Both the position numbers and the translations under genes were made by a program. A DNA stretch of 6,210 nt, taken from NCBI GenBank assembly GCA_049976505.1, contig JBMFIC010000023.1:1-6210 (forward strand), read 5' to 3'. The notes beneath the pieces were generated by a model, which was given only the letters and a program-made list of their open reading frames with translations, was not told where the DNA came from and searched no databases. This document shows, piece by piece, positions 1 to 5,388 of the stretch; the first letter of the stretch is position 1; each line of letters opens with the position of its first letter. The stretch is from CAYFFZ01 sp049976505. Lineage in GTDB: Archaea > Thermoproteota > Nitrososphaeria > Conexivisphaerales > UBA164.

Positions 1-411
1 GTGATACTTCATCTCGGCGAACTCCGGCCCCGAGCTCCCCTCGAACACCACGTCAAGCTCATGTACAACGCACCTCCCCCTCCTGCTCTGCCTGGTCCTT
101 ACGTTCCTGTACCCGAGCTCCGTGAGGAGCCTCGCGTAGAAGTCCTCGAAGTTGTGTCCAGCCGGCCCAAGCTTCATGATGTCCTCCCTCAGACCGAACC
201 TGACCGCGGCCGCTGGATGTCTCCTCCATAGCTCGCCCCTCACTGCCCTGTAGAGATCGTGCGAGCTAACCCTCTCCTGCATAGTGTCCCTAACAGCTGC
301 AGCGACCTGCAGGGCGCTTTCCACGCTAAGGCAGCAGCTTAGCGTCCTCACAAGCTTTGAGATGTCGAAGGCCTCTACCCTTCCGTCCCTCTTGACGACC
401 CACCTGATCAT
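1..411 (-). CDS. ATP-cone protein with C-terminal PD-(D/E)xK nuclease-like domain (partial, 3' end missing)
   Basis: Reading the minus strand from ATG at 411 gives 137 uninterrupted codons to the window edge, so the C-terminus is missing. Residues 1-80 look like an ATP-cone: VVKRDGRVEAFDISKL at 5-20, then a helical stretch ending in RFGLREDIMKLGP at 71-83. ATP-cones bind ATP or dATP and act as allosteric sensors in ribonucleotide reductases and NrdR. Here the cone is followed by FEDFYARLLTELGY (88-101), then GRCVVHELDVV (112-122) and EMK (133-135). This spacing of D120 and E133-x-K135 fits the D...ExK core of restriction-endonuclease-like (Mrr-type) folds, and ATP-cone plus nuclease-like proteins are a known prokaryotic family. 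The gene starts 24 nt after the preceding thrC stop and has an SD-like GGTGAGG at 423-417, so it is probably cotranscribed with thrC. Nuclease activity is inferred; the rest of the domain lies outside the window. Confidence 0.82.
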   Translation of the reverse strand, partial: MIRWVVKRDGRVEAFDISKLVRTLSCCLSVESALQVAAAVRDTMQERVSSHDLYRAVRGELWRRHPAAAVRFGLREDIMKLGPAGHNFEDFYARLLTELGYRNVRTRQSRRGRCVVHELDVVFEGSSGPEFAEMKYH

Positions 412-416
412 GCTGT

Positions 417-423
417 CCTCACC
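417..423 (-). promoter_or_regulatory. Ribosome binding site of the ATP-cone gene
   Basis: GGTGAGG on the minus strand ends 5 nt before the ATG at 411. It lies in the 24-nt gap after the thrC stop and supports ATG 411 as the start. It also implies an internal, leadered gene within an operon. Confidence 0.6.
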
Positions 424-435
424 GCCGTGGGCCCG

Positions 436-1452
436 TCACACAAGCCTCGAGAGCAGCTCGGTGTACTTCAGCCCGCTCCCTGTGAGCACGATAACCGTCT
501 CCTCCCTCCCGTCAATCGCCCCCGAGTCCACCAGCTTGAGGTAGCCAGCAAGGGCTGCCGCCGATGACGGCTCAACTATAGCGCCGGCTTTGAGGAGCTT
601 CGATATGGCCCCCGTTATCTCCTGGTCGTTCACGACCACGACGTCGCCCCGTGAGCTCCTTATCGCCTCAGCCATCTGCTCGAGCCTTGGCGGCTCGCTG
701 ACTCTGAGGGCATCGGCGAGCGCTGACTCCTTCTCGTGAACCTCCCCGTGCAGCTTCCTGTACAGGGGGGCGCATCCTGCAGCCTGAACCCCGTAAAGCC
801 TTGGCATCTTCCTCCTCTTTTTCATGAACCCATAGTAGATACCCAGGAGAAGGGTCCCCGAGCTCACAGGAAGGACGACCGAGTCGGGAGCTCCTCCTAG
901 CTGCTTCACGATCTCATCCGATATCCCTTCAATCCCCTTTATGAACCAGGGGTTCCACTGGTGGCCTATGTACGCGCAGCCCCTGCTCTCCAGCTCCCTT
1001 GCCTTTACCCCGGCCGCTTCCCTGTCCTCAGCCTCTATGAGCTCCGCCCCGAGCGCCTTTATCAGCTGCCTCTTGCCCTGCGGTGCGTCCCTCGGGACCA
1101 CGACCGTTGCCCAAAGGCCAGCCGCGGCCGCGTACGCGGCGGCTGATATCCCAGCGTTCCCGCTGGAGTCCTCTATCACGCAGCCGACGTTGAATTCCAT
1201 GAGCCTTGAGAAGGTCATCGCCGAGCCCCTGTCCTTGAAGGAGCCCGTCGGGTTCAGGTACTCCAGCTTGAAGTGGACGTTCCTTGTGAACCCGAAGAGG
1301 TTGACCATGGGCGTGTTTCCCTCGCCCAGGCTCACCCTGGGCCTCCCTGCGGCCCCCTCCACGACGAGGGGCCCTCCGCACTGAGGACACCTCCACAGGT
1401 ACCTATCGGCATCCTCCCTGTGTCCGCACCTGAGGCATCTGTACCTCGGCAT
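436..1452 (-). CDS. thrC: Threonine synthase-like PLP-dependent enzyme
   Basis: Predicted 338-aa cytoplasmic fold-type II PLP enzyme. Threonine synthase converts O-phospho-L-homoserine and water to threonine and phosphate, the last step of threonine synthesis. The N-terminus has a zinc-ribbon pattern (C6, C9, C22, C25) seen in many archaeal ThrC proteins. Next come LGEGNTP (42-48), the PLP-lysine motif TGSFKDRG with K73, and the substrate/carboxylate loop SSGNAG (96-101). The likely PLP-phosphate loop is PVSSGT (195-200). GSGLK (325-329) near the C-terminus is typical of ThrC. The length is normal. The ATG at 1452 lies about 26 nt downstream of a TATA box centre, so the transcript is probably leaderless. 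The gene follows the hydroxylase large subunit by 40 nt but has its own promoter, and the ATP-cone gene follows it closely. Related PLP enzymes such as threonine dehydratase or cysteate synthase are less likely given the zinc ribbon and GSGLK. Confidence 0.85.
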   Translation of the reverse strand: MPRYRCLRCGHREDADRYLWRCPQCGGPLVVEGAAGRPRVSLGEGNTPMVNLFGFTRNVHFKLEYLNPTGSFKDRGSAMTFSRLMEFNVGCVIEDSSGNAGISAAAYAAAAGLWATVVVPRDAPQGKRQLIKALGAELIEAEDREAAGVKARELESRGCAYIGHQWNPWFIKGIEGISDEIVKQLGGAPDSVVLPVSSGTLLLGIYYGFMKKRRKMPRLYGVQAAGCAPLYRKLHGEVHEKESALADALRVSEPPRLEQMAEAIRSSRGDVVVVNDQEITGAISKLLKAGAIVEPSSAAALAGYLKLVDSGAIDGREETVIVLTGSGLKYTELLSRLV

Positions 1453-1473
1453 AAGTTAATGTTTGTCCTGCAT

Positions 1474-1488
1474 CAATATATTGTTTCC
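1474..1488 (-). promoter_or_regulatory. Archaeal BRE/TATA promoter of thrC
   Basis: On the minus strand GGAAA is followed by CAATATATTG (1483-1474), a purine-rich BRE-like element and an AT-rich TATA box that is itself a 10-bp perfect palindrome. Its centre at 1478-1479 is 26 nt from the A of the thrC ATG at 1452, the classic spacing for a transcript starting at the start codon. No SD sequence is visible before thrC, which agrees with leaderless translation. Confidence 0.7.
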
Positions 1489-1492
1489 CGAT

Positions 1493-3508
1493 CTAGGCGA
1501 GGAGGTCGAGGTCGATTGGCGTTCCCCTGACCCTCCTTCCAATGATGAGCTCGAGTGACCTCGCGACGGCAGGTGGAGCGCCTATCGTCCCCGATTCCCC
1601 AACCCCCTTTGCCCCGTGGGGCGTTCTGGACCTGCCGTAGGACACGGCATGCACGTGGTACTCCGGGGCGTCTATCGAGTACGCGACCCCAGCTGCCGCT
1701 ATGGTCTCCTGCTCAGGCCTTCCTTCTCCATCGTAGGTGATTGCCTCCGCTATGACCTCCTGGGATCCCATGAGAAGACCTCCGGTTATCTGCCCCCTTA
1801 CTGCCTCGTCAGAGAGGGCCTCCCCAACGTCGTAGTAGGCCCAGACCTCCCTCACCACCGGCTTTATCCCATCAACGACCTCAGCCCTCGCTGCCGTCAG
1901 CAGAAAGGATATCATCGAGGGGTCAAGGGCCATGCTCTCGTAGTGCTCTGCGGAGAGACCTGAGCTCAGGAGGTCGTCCACGCTCCTGATGCCAAGCTCC
2001 TGGGCCTTCCTCCTTATCGACTCGGCGGCCCTTATTAGAGAGCTCCCAGCGGTTATGGCGGTCCTGCTGCCCCATGTTCCAACCCCAGTTCCCAGCTGGG
2101 TTGTGTCGCTGTTAAGCAGCTGGACCCTGTCCTCTGGTATCCCCAGCACCTCCCTCAGGACCCTCCTGACGAATAGCTCCTGCCTCTGCCAGTGCGGGTT
2201 TCCTCCAAGCCAGACCTTTGCCGTTCCGTCTTCTAGCTTTATCCTGGCGCTCTCGCCGCCGTGCACTGCAGGTATTAGTATTGAGAACGAAACGCCGATG
2301 CCCCTCCTGCTCTCCCTCCTGTCCAGGCCCAGGGCCCTTATGCCCTCCTCGAAGAACCTCCTTGAGCCCTGCACCCTTAGTCCTGTGGGCGACTGGAAGT
2401 CCCCATCTGGAAGGTTCCTCATCCTGACGTCTAGCGGGTCCATGCCTATCTCATCTGCGTAGAAGTCGATCATCCTCTCCATGAAGAAGGCAGCCTCAGG
2501 CCTTCCAGCCCCCCTGTACGGCCCCATTGGAGCCTTGTTCGTGTAGACCGATATCCCCTCTATGAAGACGTTCTCTATCGCGTAGGGGCCCGTTATCTGG
2601 TAGGCTATCCAAGAGGGAGAGGTCGAGGAGAGGTCGTCCGCGTAGGCGCCGACGTCAACGTAGATCTTCCCCTGGATCCCGTGTATCCTGCCCTCCCTGT
2701 CCCCCTGTATCTCGAGCTCAGCCTCGGCCCCTCTGCCCGGCCTTGTGCACTGAAGGTGCTCCTCCCTGCTCTCAACCCACTTTACCGGCGCCTTCAGCTT
2801 CATGCTCAGGTACGCCGCAACCACGTACTCGGGGTAGACAGCGCTCTTTGACCCGAATGCCCCTCCTGTGTCTGCCGCGAACACGTTGACGTCGCCCTCG
2901 TCAAGGCCGAGGGCCCTTGCAAGGCCCTTCCTTATCGAGTAGGCTGACTGCGTTGATATCCAGACGTTCAGCCTTCCTGAGCTGTACTGCACCAGTATGC
3001 CCCTTGTTTCAAGGGGGTTGGGGACTATCCTCTTCATGTACAGCCTCTCCTTCACCCTCACTGGTGCGCTGGAGGTGAACCTCGAGCCAACCTCAAAGCG
3101 CCCCGCCACGTTGTCGTCCCTTCCCTCGTGTATCGGTGGGCCCGAGAGGGCGTCCTGGACCGTAACTATTGGCCTCAGGTCCTCGTACCTGACATCAACC
3201 TCCTCCAGCCTGTCCCTGGCCCTGTACCTGTCCCTGTCGTATACTGCAGCTACTGGCTGCCCGTAGTACAGGACCTTCCCGGCAGCCAGGGCAGGCTCCA
3301 CTGCATACCCCCTGCCAACCCTGTAGGACTCGCCGACCGAGACGAGGCTAAGCGGCACGTCATCGTGAGTTAGCCCTCCCCTTACGCTGAGAAGCCTTGC
3401 ATGCGCCCTCCTGGACCTGTAGAACTCAAGATGGATTGTTCCGGGTAGCTCTAGGTCGGCTACGAACGCTCCCCTTCCCCTGAAGAACCTCTCGCTCCTA
3501 TCGCTCAC
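1493..3508 (-). CDS. Molybdenum hydroxylase large (Mo-cofactor) subunit, aldehyde oxidoreductase/CoxL-like
   Basis: A 671-aa subunit that should bind molybdopterin-cytosine-dinucleotide and hydroxylate an aldehyde, N-heterocycle or similar substrate. Motifs: an a/b-hammerhead-like N-terminal domain (about 10-125), STQSAY with Q187, GGAFGSK (215-221), PYRGAGR (330-336), GTGVGTWGSR (473-482), and GVGESGTIGAP (635-645), whose E638 fits the catalytic glutamate. The AYxCSFR motif of form I CO dehydrogenase is absent. Two oddities stand out. The loop normally PHGQGHET reads PHWQRQEL (438-445), keeping the Gln but losing both glycines. The protein is also about 100 residues shorter than usual, mostly between residues 500 and 565. 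GTG at 3508 is chosen over an in-frame TTG at 3526 because GAGGAGG lies 9 nt upstream of it. The start overlaps the small-subunit gene by 11 nt. No signal peptide is visible, so it is probably cytoplasmic. Family is sure, substrate unknown. Confidence 0.9.
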   Translation of the reverse strand: MSDRSERFFRGRGAFVADLELPGTIHLEFYRSRRAHARLLSVRGGLTHDDVPLSLVSVGESYRVGRGYAVEPALAAGKVLYYGQPVAAVYDRDRYRARDRLEEVDVRYEDLRPIVTVQDALSGPPIHEGRDDNVAGRFEVGSRFTSSAPVRVKERLYMKRIVPNPLETRGILVQYSSGRLNVWISTQSAYSIRKGLARALGLDEGDVNVFAADTGGAFGSKSAVYPEYVVAAYLSMKLKAPVKWVESREEHLQCTRPGRGAEAELEIQGDREGRIHGIQGKIYVDVGAYADDLSSTSPSWIAYQITGPYAIENVFIEGISVYTNKAPMGPYRGAGRPEAAFFMERMIDFYADEIGMDPLDVRMRNLPDGDFQSPTGLRVQGSRRFFEEGIRALGLDRRESRRGIGVSFSILIPAVHGGESARIKLEDGTAKVWLGGNPHWQRQELFVRRVLREVLGIPEDRVQLLNSDTTQLGTGVGTWGSRTAITAGSSLIRAAESIRRKAQELGIRSVDDLLSSGLSAEHYESMALDPSMISFLLTAARAEVVDGIKPVVREVWAYYDVGEALSDEAVRGQITGGLLMGSQEVIAEAITYDGEGRPEQETIAAAGVAYSIDAPEYHVHAVSYGRSRTPHGAKGVGESGTIGAPPAVARSLELIIGRRVRGTPIDLDLLA

Positions 3509-3956
3509 TCCCTGCCGCCTCCTCAAGGGCCTCGATCACCGGCTCGTAGCCGGTGCACCTGCATATGACCCCTGCCAGGCCGCGCTTCAGCTCCTCCCTG
3601 TCCTTAACGCCCCTCTCCACCAGGTAAGTGCCAAGGACCGAGAACCCCGGGGCGCAGAAGCCGCACTGCAGGGCCTTTCTCCTTGAGAGGGCCTCCTGGA
3701 CCCTGTTCAGCCTTCCGTCTTTCAGAAGGCCCTCGACCGTGACTATCCTCCTGCCCTGGGCCTGGGCTGCAAGCATTAGGCAGGACTTGACGGGCATCCC
3801 GTCGAGCAGGACCATGCAGGAGCCGCAGGATCCAGTCTCGCATCCAACGTGGGTCCCCTTTAGCCCTGCAACGTCCCTTATGAAGTCGACCAGAAGCGTC
3901 CTGGGCTCCACGTCAGCCTCGTAGTCCCTACCGTTTATGTTCAGCCTGACCATCAT
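3498..3956 (-). CDS. Molybdenum hydroxylase small (2Fe-2S) subunit
   Basis: A 152-aa iron-sulfur subunit of normal length that passes electrons from the Mo site to FAD. The N-terminal ferredoxin-like domain carries C39-x4-C44-x2-C47-x11-C59, the plant-type 2Fe-2S site. The C-terminal helical domain carries C98-x2-C101 and C132-x-C134 (QCGFCAPG and CRCTGY), the second cluster next to the Mo cofactor. All eight ligands are present. The ATG at 3956 overlaps the TGA of the FAD-subunit gene in an ATGA junction, and a perfect GAGGAGGT lies 9 nt upstream. A second in-frame ATG follows at once (3953). The gene's end overlaps the large-subunit start. The layout points to translational coupling and 1:1:1 assembly. 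No export signal is visible. CoxS- and xanthine dehydrogenase-type small subunits cannot be told apart here. Confidence 0.96.
   Translation of the reverse strand: MMVRLNINGRDYEADVEPRTLLVDFIRDVAGLKGTHVGCETGSCGSCMVLLDGMPVKSCLMLAAQAQGRRIVTVEGLLKDGRLNRVQEALSRRKALQCGFCAPGFSVLGTYLVERGVKDREELKRGLAGVICRCTGYEPVIEALEEAAGSER
3518..3524 (-). promoter_or_regulatory. Ribosome binding site deciding the large-subunit start
   Basis: GAGGAGG on the minus strand lies 9 nt before GTG 3508, inside the 3' end of the small-subunit gene. A TTG at 3526 overlaps this SD itself and would add six residues (MRRRQG) not expected in the family. This favours GTG 3508 and translational coupling. Confidence 0.75.
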
Positions 3957-4795
3957 TGCCCGACGACCTCCTCTATGGCCCGGGCAAACAGGACCCTGAG
4001 CACCTTCCTCTTGTAGCTGGCCGTCCCGAACCTGTCGTCCCTCATCTCAACCGATCCTATGAGCCTCTCGACCTCCTGCTGAAGATCCCCGAGGTCGGAG
4101 AAGAGCCTGCGCGGAAGCGCCCTTGGCGTGCCGGCCGCCTGCCCAGCAATGGCGGCGCTGAGCTCGATCCCGCCCTCCGTCCTTCTGCCTATGGCTGCGA
4201 CCATTCCAACGTAGTGGTCAAGGAACCTTATGAAGTGCTTCCTGTATGAAGACCTGTAGCCCCTCATTATCCTGTACCTTATTCCCGTGAGGAGCTCGCC
4301 CCTTCTTAGGGCAGTCCTGAATGGGCCGAGGTAGAACTCAGATGCCGGGACCTCCCTCCTTCCGCTCTCTCCCGTTATCTCCAGGACTGCACCCAGCGCC
4401 GTCAGGGCAACGGGCAGGTCGTTGCTTGGATCTCCCAGGCAGACGTTACCTCCAACGGTCCCGACCGACCTTATCGCGACGTCCCCAACCCCTGACGCCG
4501 ATGCCCTGAGCAGCTCGCTTGCAGCGTCGTCCGGGAGGAGCGCCGGAAGCTCATGGAGCCTCACGTTTGGGCCCACGAACACCTCTCCCCTTCTCTCATC
4601 AACCCTCACCCCTGACAGCTCCTCTATGCCGCTTATGTCTATTACCAGGTCTGGCCTAACAGCCCTGTTCTTAAGCATGAGGACCCCGACGGTCCCTCCA
4701 GCTATGACGAAGGGGGACCTCGCTGACCTCTGGAGCTCGAAGAACTCTCTTAAGGATCCCACCTTCACGTAGTCGAAGCTCGCAGGGATCTTCAC
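3953..4795 (-). CDS. Molybdenum hydroxylase medium (FAD-binding) subunit
   Basis: A 280-aa subunit of the CoxM/xanthine dehydrogenase FAD-subunit family, normal length, first gene of the operon. It binds FAD and passes substrate electrons to an acceptor not identifiable here. Visible motifs are AGGTVGVLMLKN (32-43) and TVGGNVCLGDPSNDLP (113-128), the two FAD-binding loops. RKHFIRFLDHYVGMVAAI (185-202) corresponds to the family's F-K-x-x-x-R segment, and the C-terminal ASYKRKVLRVLFARAI (259-274) is the usual CO-dehydrogenase flavoprotein C-terminal helix. GTG 4795 is the start because it gives the expected N-terminus and lies about 26 nt from a TATA-box centre, with no good SD, suggesting a leaderless GTG-initiated mRNA. 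The gene ends in an ATGA overlap with the small-subunit gene. Confidence 0.95.
   Translation of the reverse strand: MKIPASFDYVKVGSLREFFELQRSARSPFVIAGGTVGVLMLKNRAVRPDLVIDISGIEELSGVRVDERRGEVFVGPNVRLHELPALLPDDAASELLRASASGVGDVAIRSVGTVGGNVCLGDPSNDLPVALTALGAVLEITGESGRREVPASEFYLGPFRTALRRGELLTGIRYRIMRGYRSSYRKHFIRFLDHYVGMVAAIGRRTEGGIELSAAIAGQAAGTPRALPRRLFSDLGDLQQEVERLIGSVEMRDDRFGTASYKRKVLRVLFARAIEEVVGQ
3966..3973 (-). promoter_or_regulatory. Ribosome binding site of the small-subunit gene
   Basis: GAGGAGGT on the minus strand ends 9 nt before ATG 3956, within the last codons of the FAD-subunit gene. It shows that operon-internal genes here use SD-based initiation, in contrast to the promoter-proximal genes. 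Confidence 0.8.
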
Positions 4796-4800
4796 GAGGA

Positions 4801-4810
4801 GCCATATGGC
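4801..4810. promoter_or_regulatory. Perfect palindrome GCCATATGGC, possible operator
   Basis: A 10-bp perfect palindrome between the TATA box and the predicted start of the hydroxylase operon, 5 to 15 nt upstream of GTG 4795. A protein bound here would block RNA polymerase, so a repressor site is plausible. Short palindromes do arise by chance and I see only one copy. Confidence 0.35.
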
Positions 4811-4818
4811 TGGCCGCT

Positions 4819-4833
4819 CTAATAAGCGTTTAA
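4819..4833 (-). promoter_or_regulatory. Archaeal BRE/TATA promoter of the hydroxylase operon
   Basis: On the minus strand AAACG precedes CTTATTAG (4826-4819). The TATA centre at 4822-4823 is about 27 nt from the G of GTG 4795, so transcription should start at or next to the start codon. A second AT-rich stretch at 4846-4863 could also be a TATA box but would give a leader of about 30 nt without an SD, so I prefer the nearer element. Confidence 0.65.
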
Positions 4834-4836
4834 CGC
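4826..4836. promoter_or_regulatory. Perfect inverted repeat GCGTT-T-AACGC at the BRE
   Basis: Two 5-bp arms around one T overlap the BRE and the upstream edge of the TATA box of the hydroxylase operon. Binding here could block or help TBP/TFB. It differs in sequence from the palindrome at 4801-4810, so if both are real they probably bind different proteins. Confidence 0.35.
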
Positions 4837-4863
4837 ATATAATCCTATTATAATATATATATT

Positions 4864-5310
4864 CTAGATCAGACCGAGCTCCTCGAGCTTCCTGAGGACC
4901 TCTGCGGCGTGCCCGGCAGGCTTCACGGCTGGGAAGACGTGGGCTATCCTTCCCTCCCTGTCGATTATGAACGTCATCCTCCTGGTCCTCCCTCCTGCCC
5001 TAGCACCGTAGGCCTCTATGACCTTTCTCTCGGGATCAGAGAGGAGCCTGAACTTCACGCCAAGCCTCTCGCTGAACTTCCTGTGGGACTCAACGCTGTC
5101 GGCGCTAACCCCCAGGACCACGACCCCTCTCCTCTCAAGCTCGTCCTGAACTGATGCGAACTCCCTGGCCTCTGTGGTGCAGCCTGAGGTGAAGTCCTTC
5201 GGGTAGAAGTAGAGGACGACCGGCCTTCCCCTGAAGGAGCTCAGCCTGACCCTCTCGCCTGTCTGATCGGGAAGCTCAAAGTCCGGAGCCGGATCTCCAG
5301 CCTTCACCAT
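4864..5310 (-). CDS. Peroxiredoxin, PrxQ/Bcp type, single cysteine
   Basis: A 148-aa thioredoxin-fold peroxidase that reduces H2O2 and organic hydroperoxides in the cytoplasm, normal length for PrxQ. The N-terminus GDPAPDFELPDQTG is typical. The active site is PKDFTSGC (37-44), with T41 and peroxidatic C44, and the conserved Arg is R111 in RRMTFIID. PrxQ enzymes often have a resolving cysteine five residues after the first; here that position is R49, and C44 is the only cysteine in the protein. It would therefore act as a 1-Cys enzyme or rely on an outside thiol. ATG 5310 gives the full family N-terminus, and a TATA-like element is centred about 28 nt upstream. It lies upstream of the hydroxylase operon on the same strand, 68 nt away. 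A role in removing peroxide made by the flavin/Mo enzyme is possible but rests only on proximity. Confidence 0.94.
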   Translation of the reverse strand: MVKAGDPAPDFELPDQTGERVRLSSFRGRPVVLYFYPKDFTSGCTTEAREFASVQDELERRGVVVLGVSADSVESHRKFSERLGVKFRLLSDPERKVIEAYGARAGGRTRRMTFIIDREGRIAHVFPAVKPAGHAAEVLRKLEELGLI

Positions 5311-5334
5311 GCATTGATAGTAGGAAGGCGCTGC

Positions 5335-5348
5335 AAGATAACGTTTTT
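5335..5348 (-). promoter_or_regulatory. Likely BRE/TATA promoter of the peroxiredoxin gene
   Basis: The minus strand reads AAAAACGTTATCTT (5348-5335), resembling the AAACG-CTTATTA element of the hydroxylase operon. Its centre near 5338 is about 28 nt from ATG 5310, so the leader would be 0 to 3 nt. The opposite-strand TATA at 5357-5364 also reads as CTTATAAA on this strand and could give a longer leader, but no SD is present. Confidence 0.5.
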
Positions 5349-5350
5349 GC

Positions 5351-5364
5351 GAAGCCTTTATAAG
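5351..5364 (+). promoter_or_regulatory. BRE/TATA promoter of the membrane-protein gene
   Basis: GAAGCC followed by TTTATAAG. The TATA centre at 5360-5361 is about 28 nt upstream of TTG 5389, implying a leaderless or near-leaderless mRNA. It decides the start: the upstream in-frame TTG at 5314 lies before the promoter and would not be transcribed. Confidence 0.65.
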
Positions 5365-5388
5365 ATCGGTTCCCCTTGTTGGACCGGA

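Noticed and set aside
1..544. Plus-strand open frames at 1-231 and 284-544
   Set aside because: They lie opposite the ATP-cone gene and the end of thrC. Their translations are low-complexity Pro/Leu/Ser-rich, with no motif, whereas the minus strand shows clear family motifs.
1028..1396. Second minus-strand frame inside thrC
   Set aside because: It is a frame-shifted Arg/Gly-rich shadow of thrC, which itself carries a complete set of PLP-enzyme motifs.
1493..3526. Annotation as form I CO dehydrogenase (CoxL)
   Set aside because: The active-site loop is PYRGAGR rather than AYxCSFR, so CO oxidation of the form I type is not supported.
941..4772. Plus-strand open frames inside the thrC and hydroxylase genes (for example 941-1384, 1989-2462, 2997-3266, 3628-3924, 4422-4772)
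   Set aside because: They are shadows produced by GC-rich third positions of the minus-strand genes. None has promoter or SD support.
4837..4863. AT-rich tract between the peroxiredoxin and hydroxylase genes as a replication origin or terminator
   Set aside because: It is only 27 bp, has no repeats like archaeal origin boxes and no T-run on the minus strand, so it is most simply AT-rich intergenic DNA.
5314..5388. N-terminal extension of the membrane protein from TTG 5314
   Set aside because: The extra 25 residues lie across the TATA box at 5357-5364 and the peroxiredoxin promoter, and do not look like part of a membrane protein.
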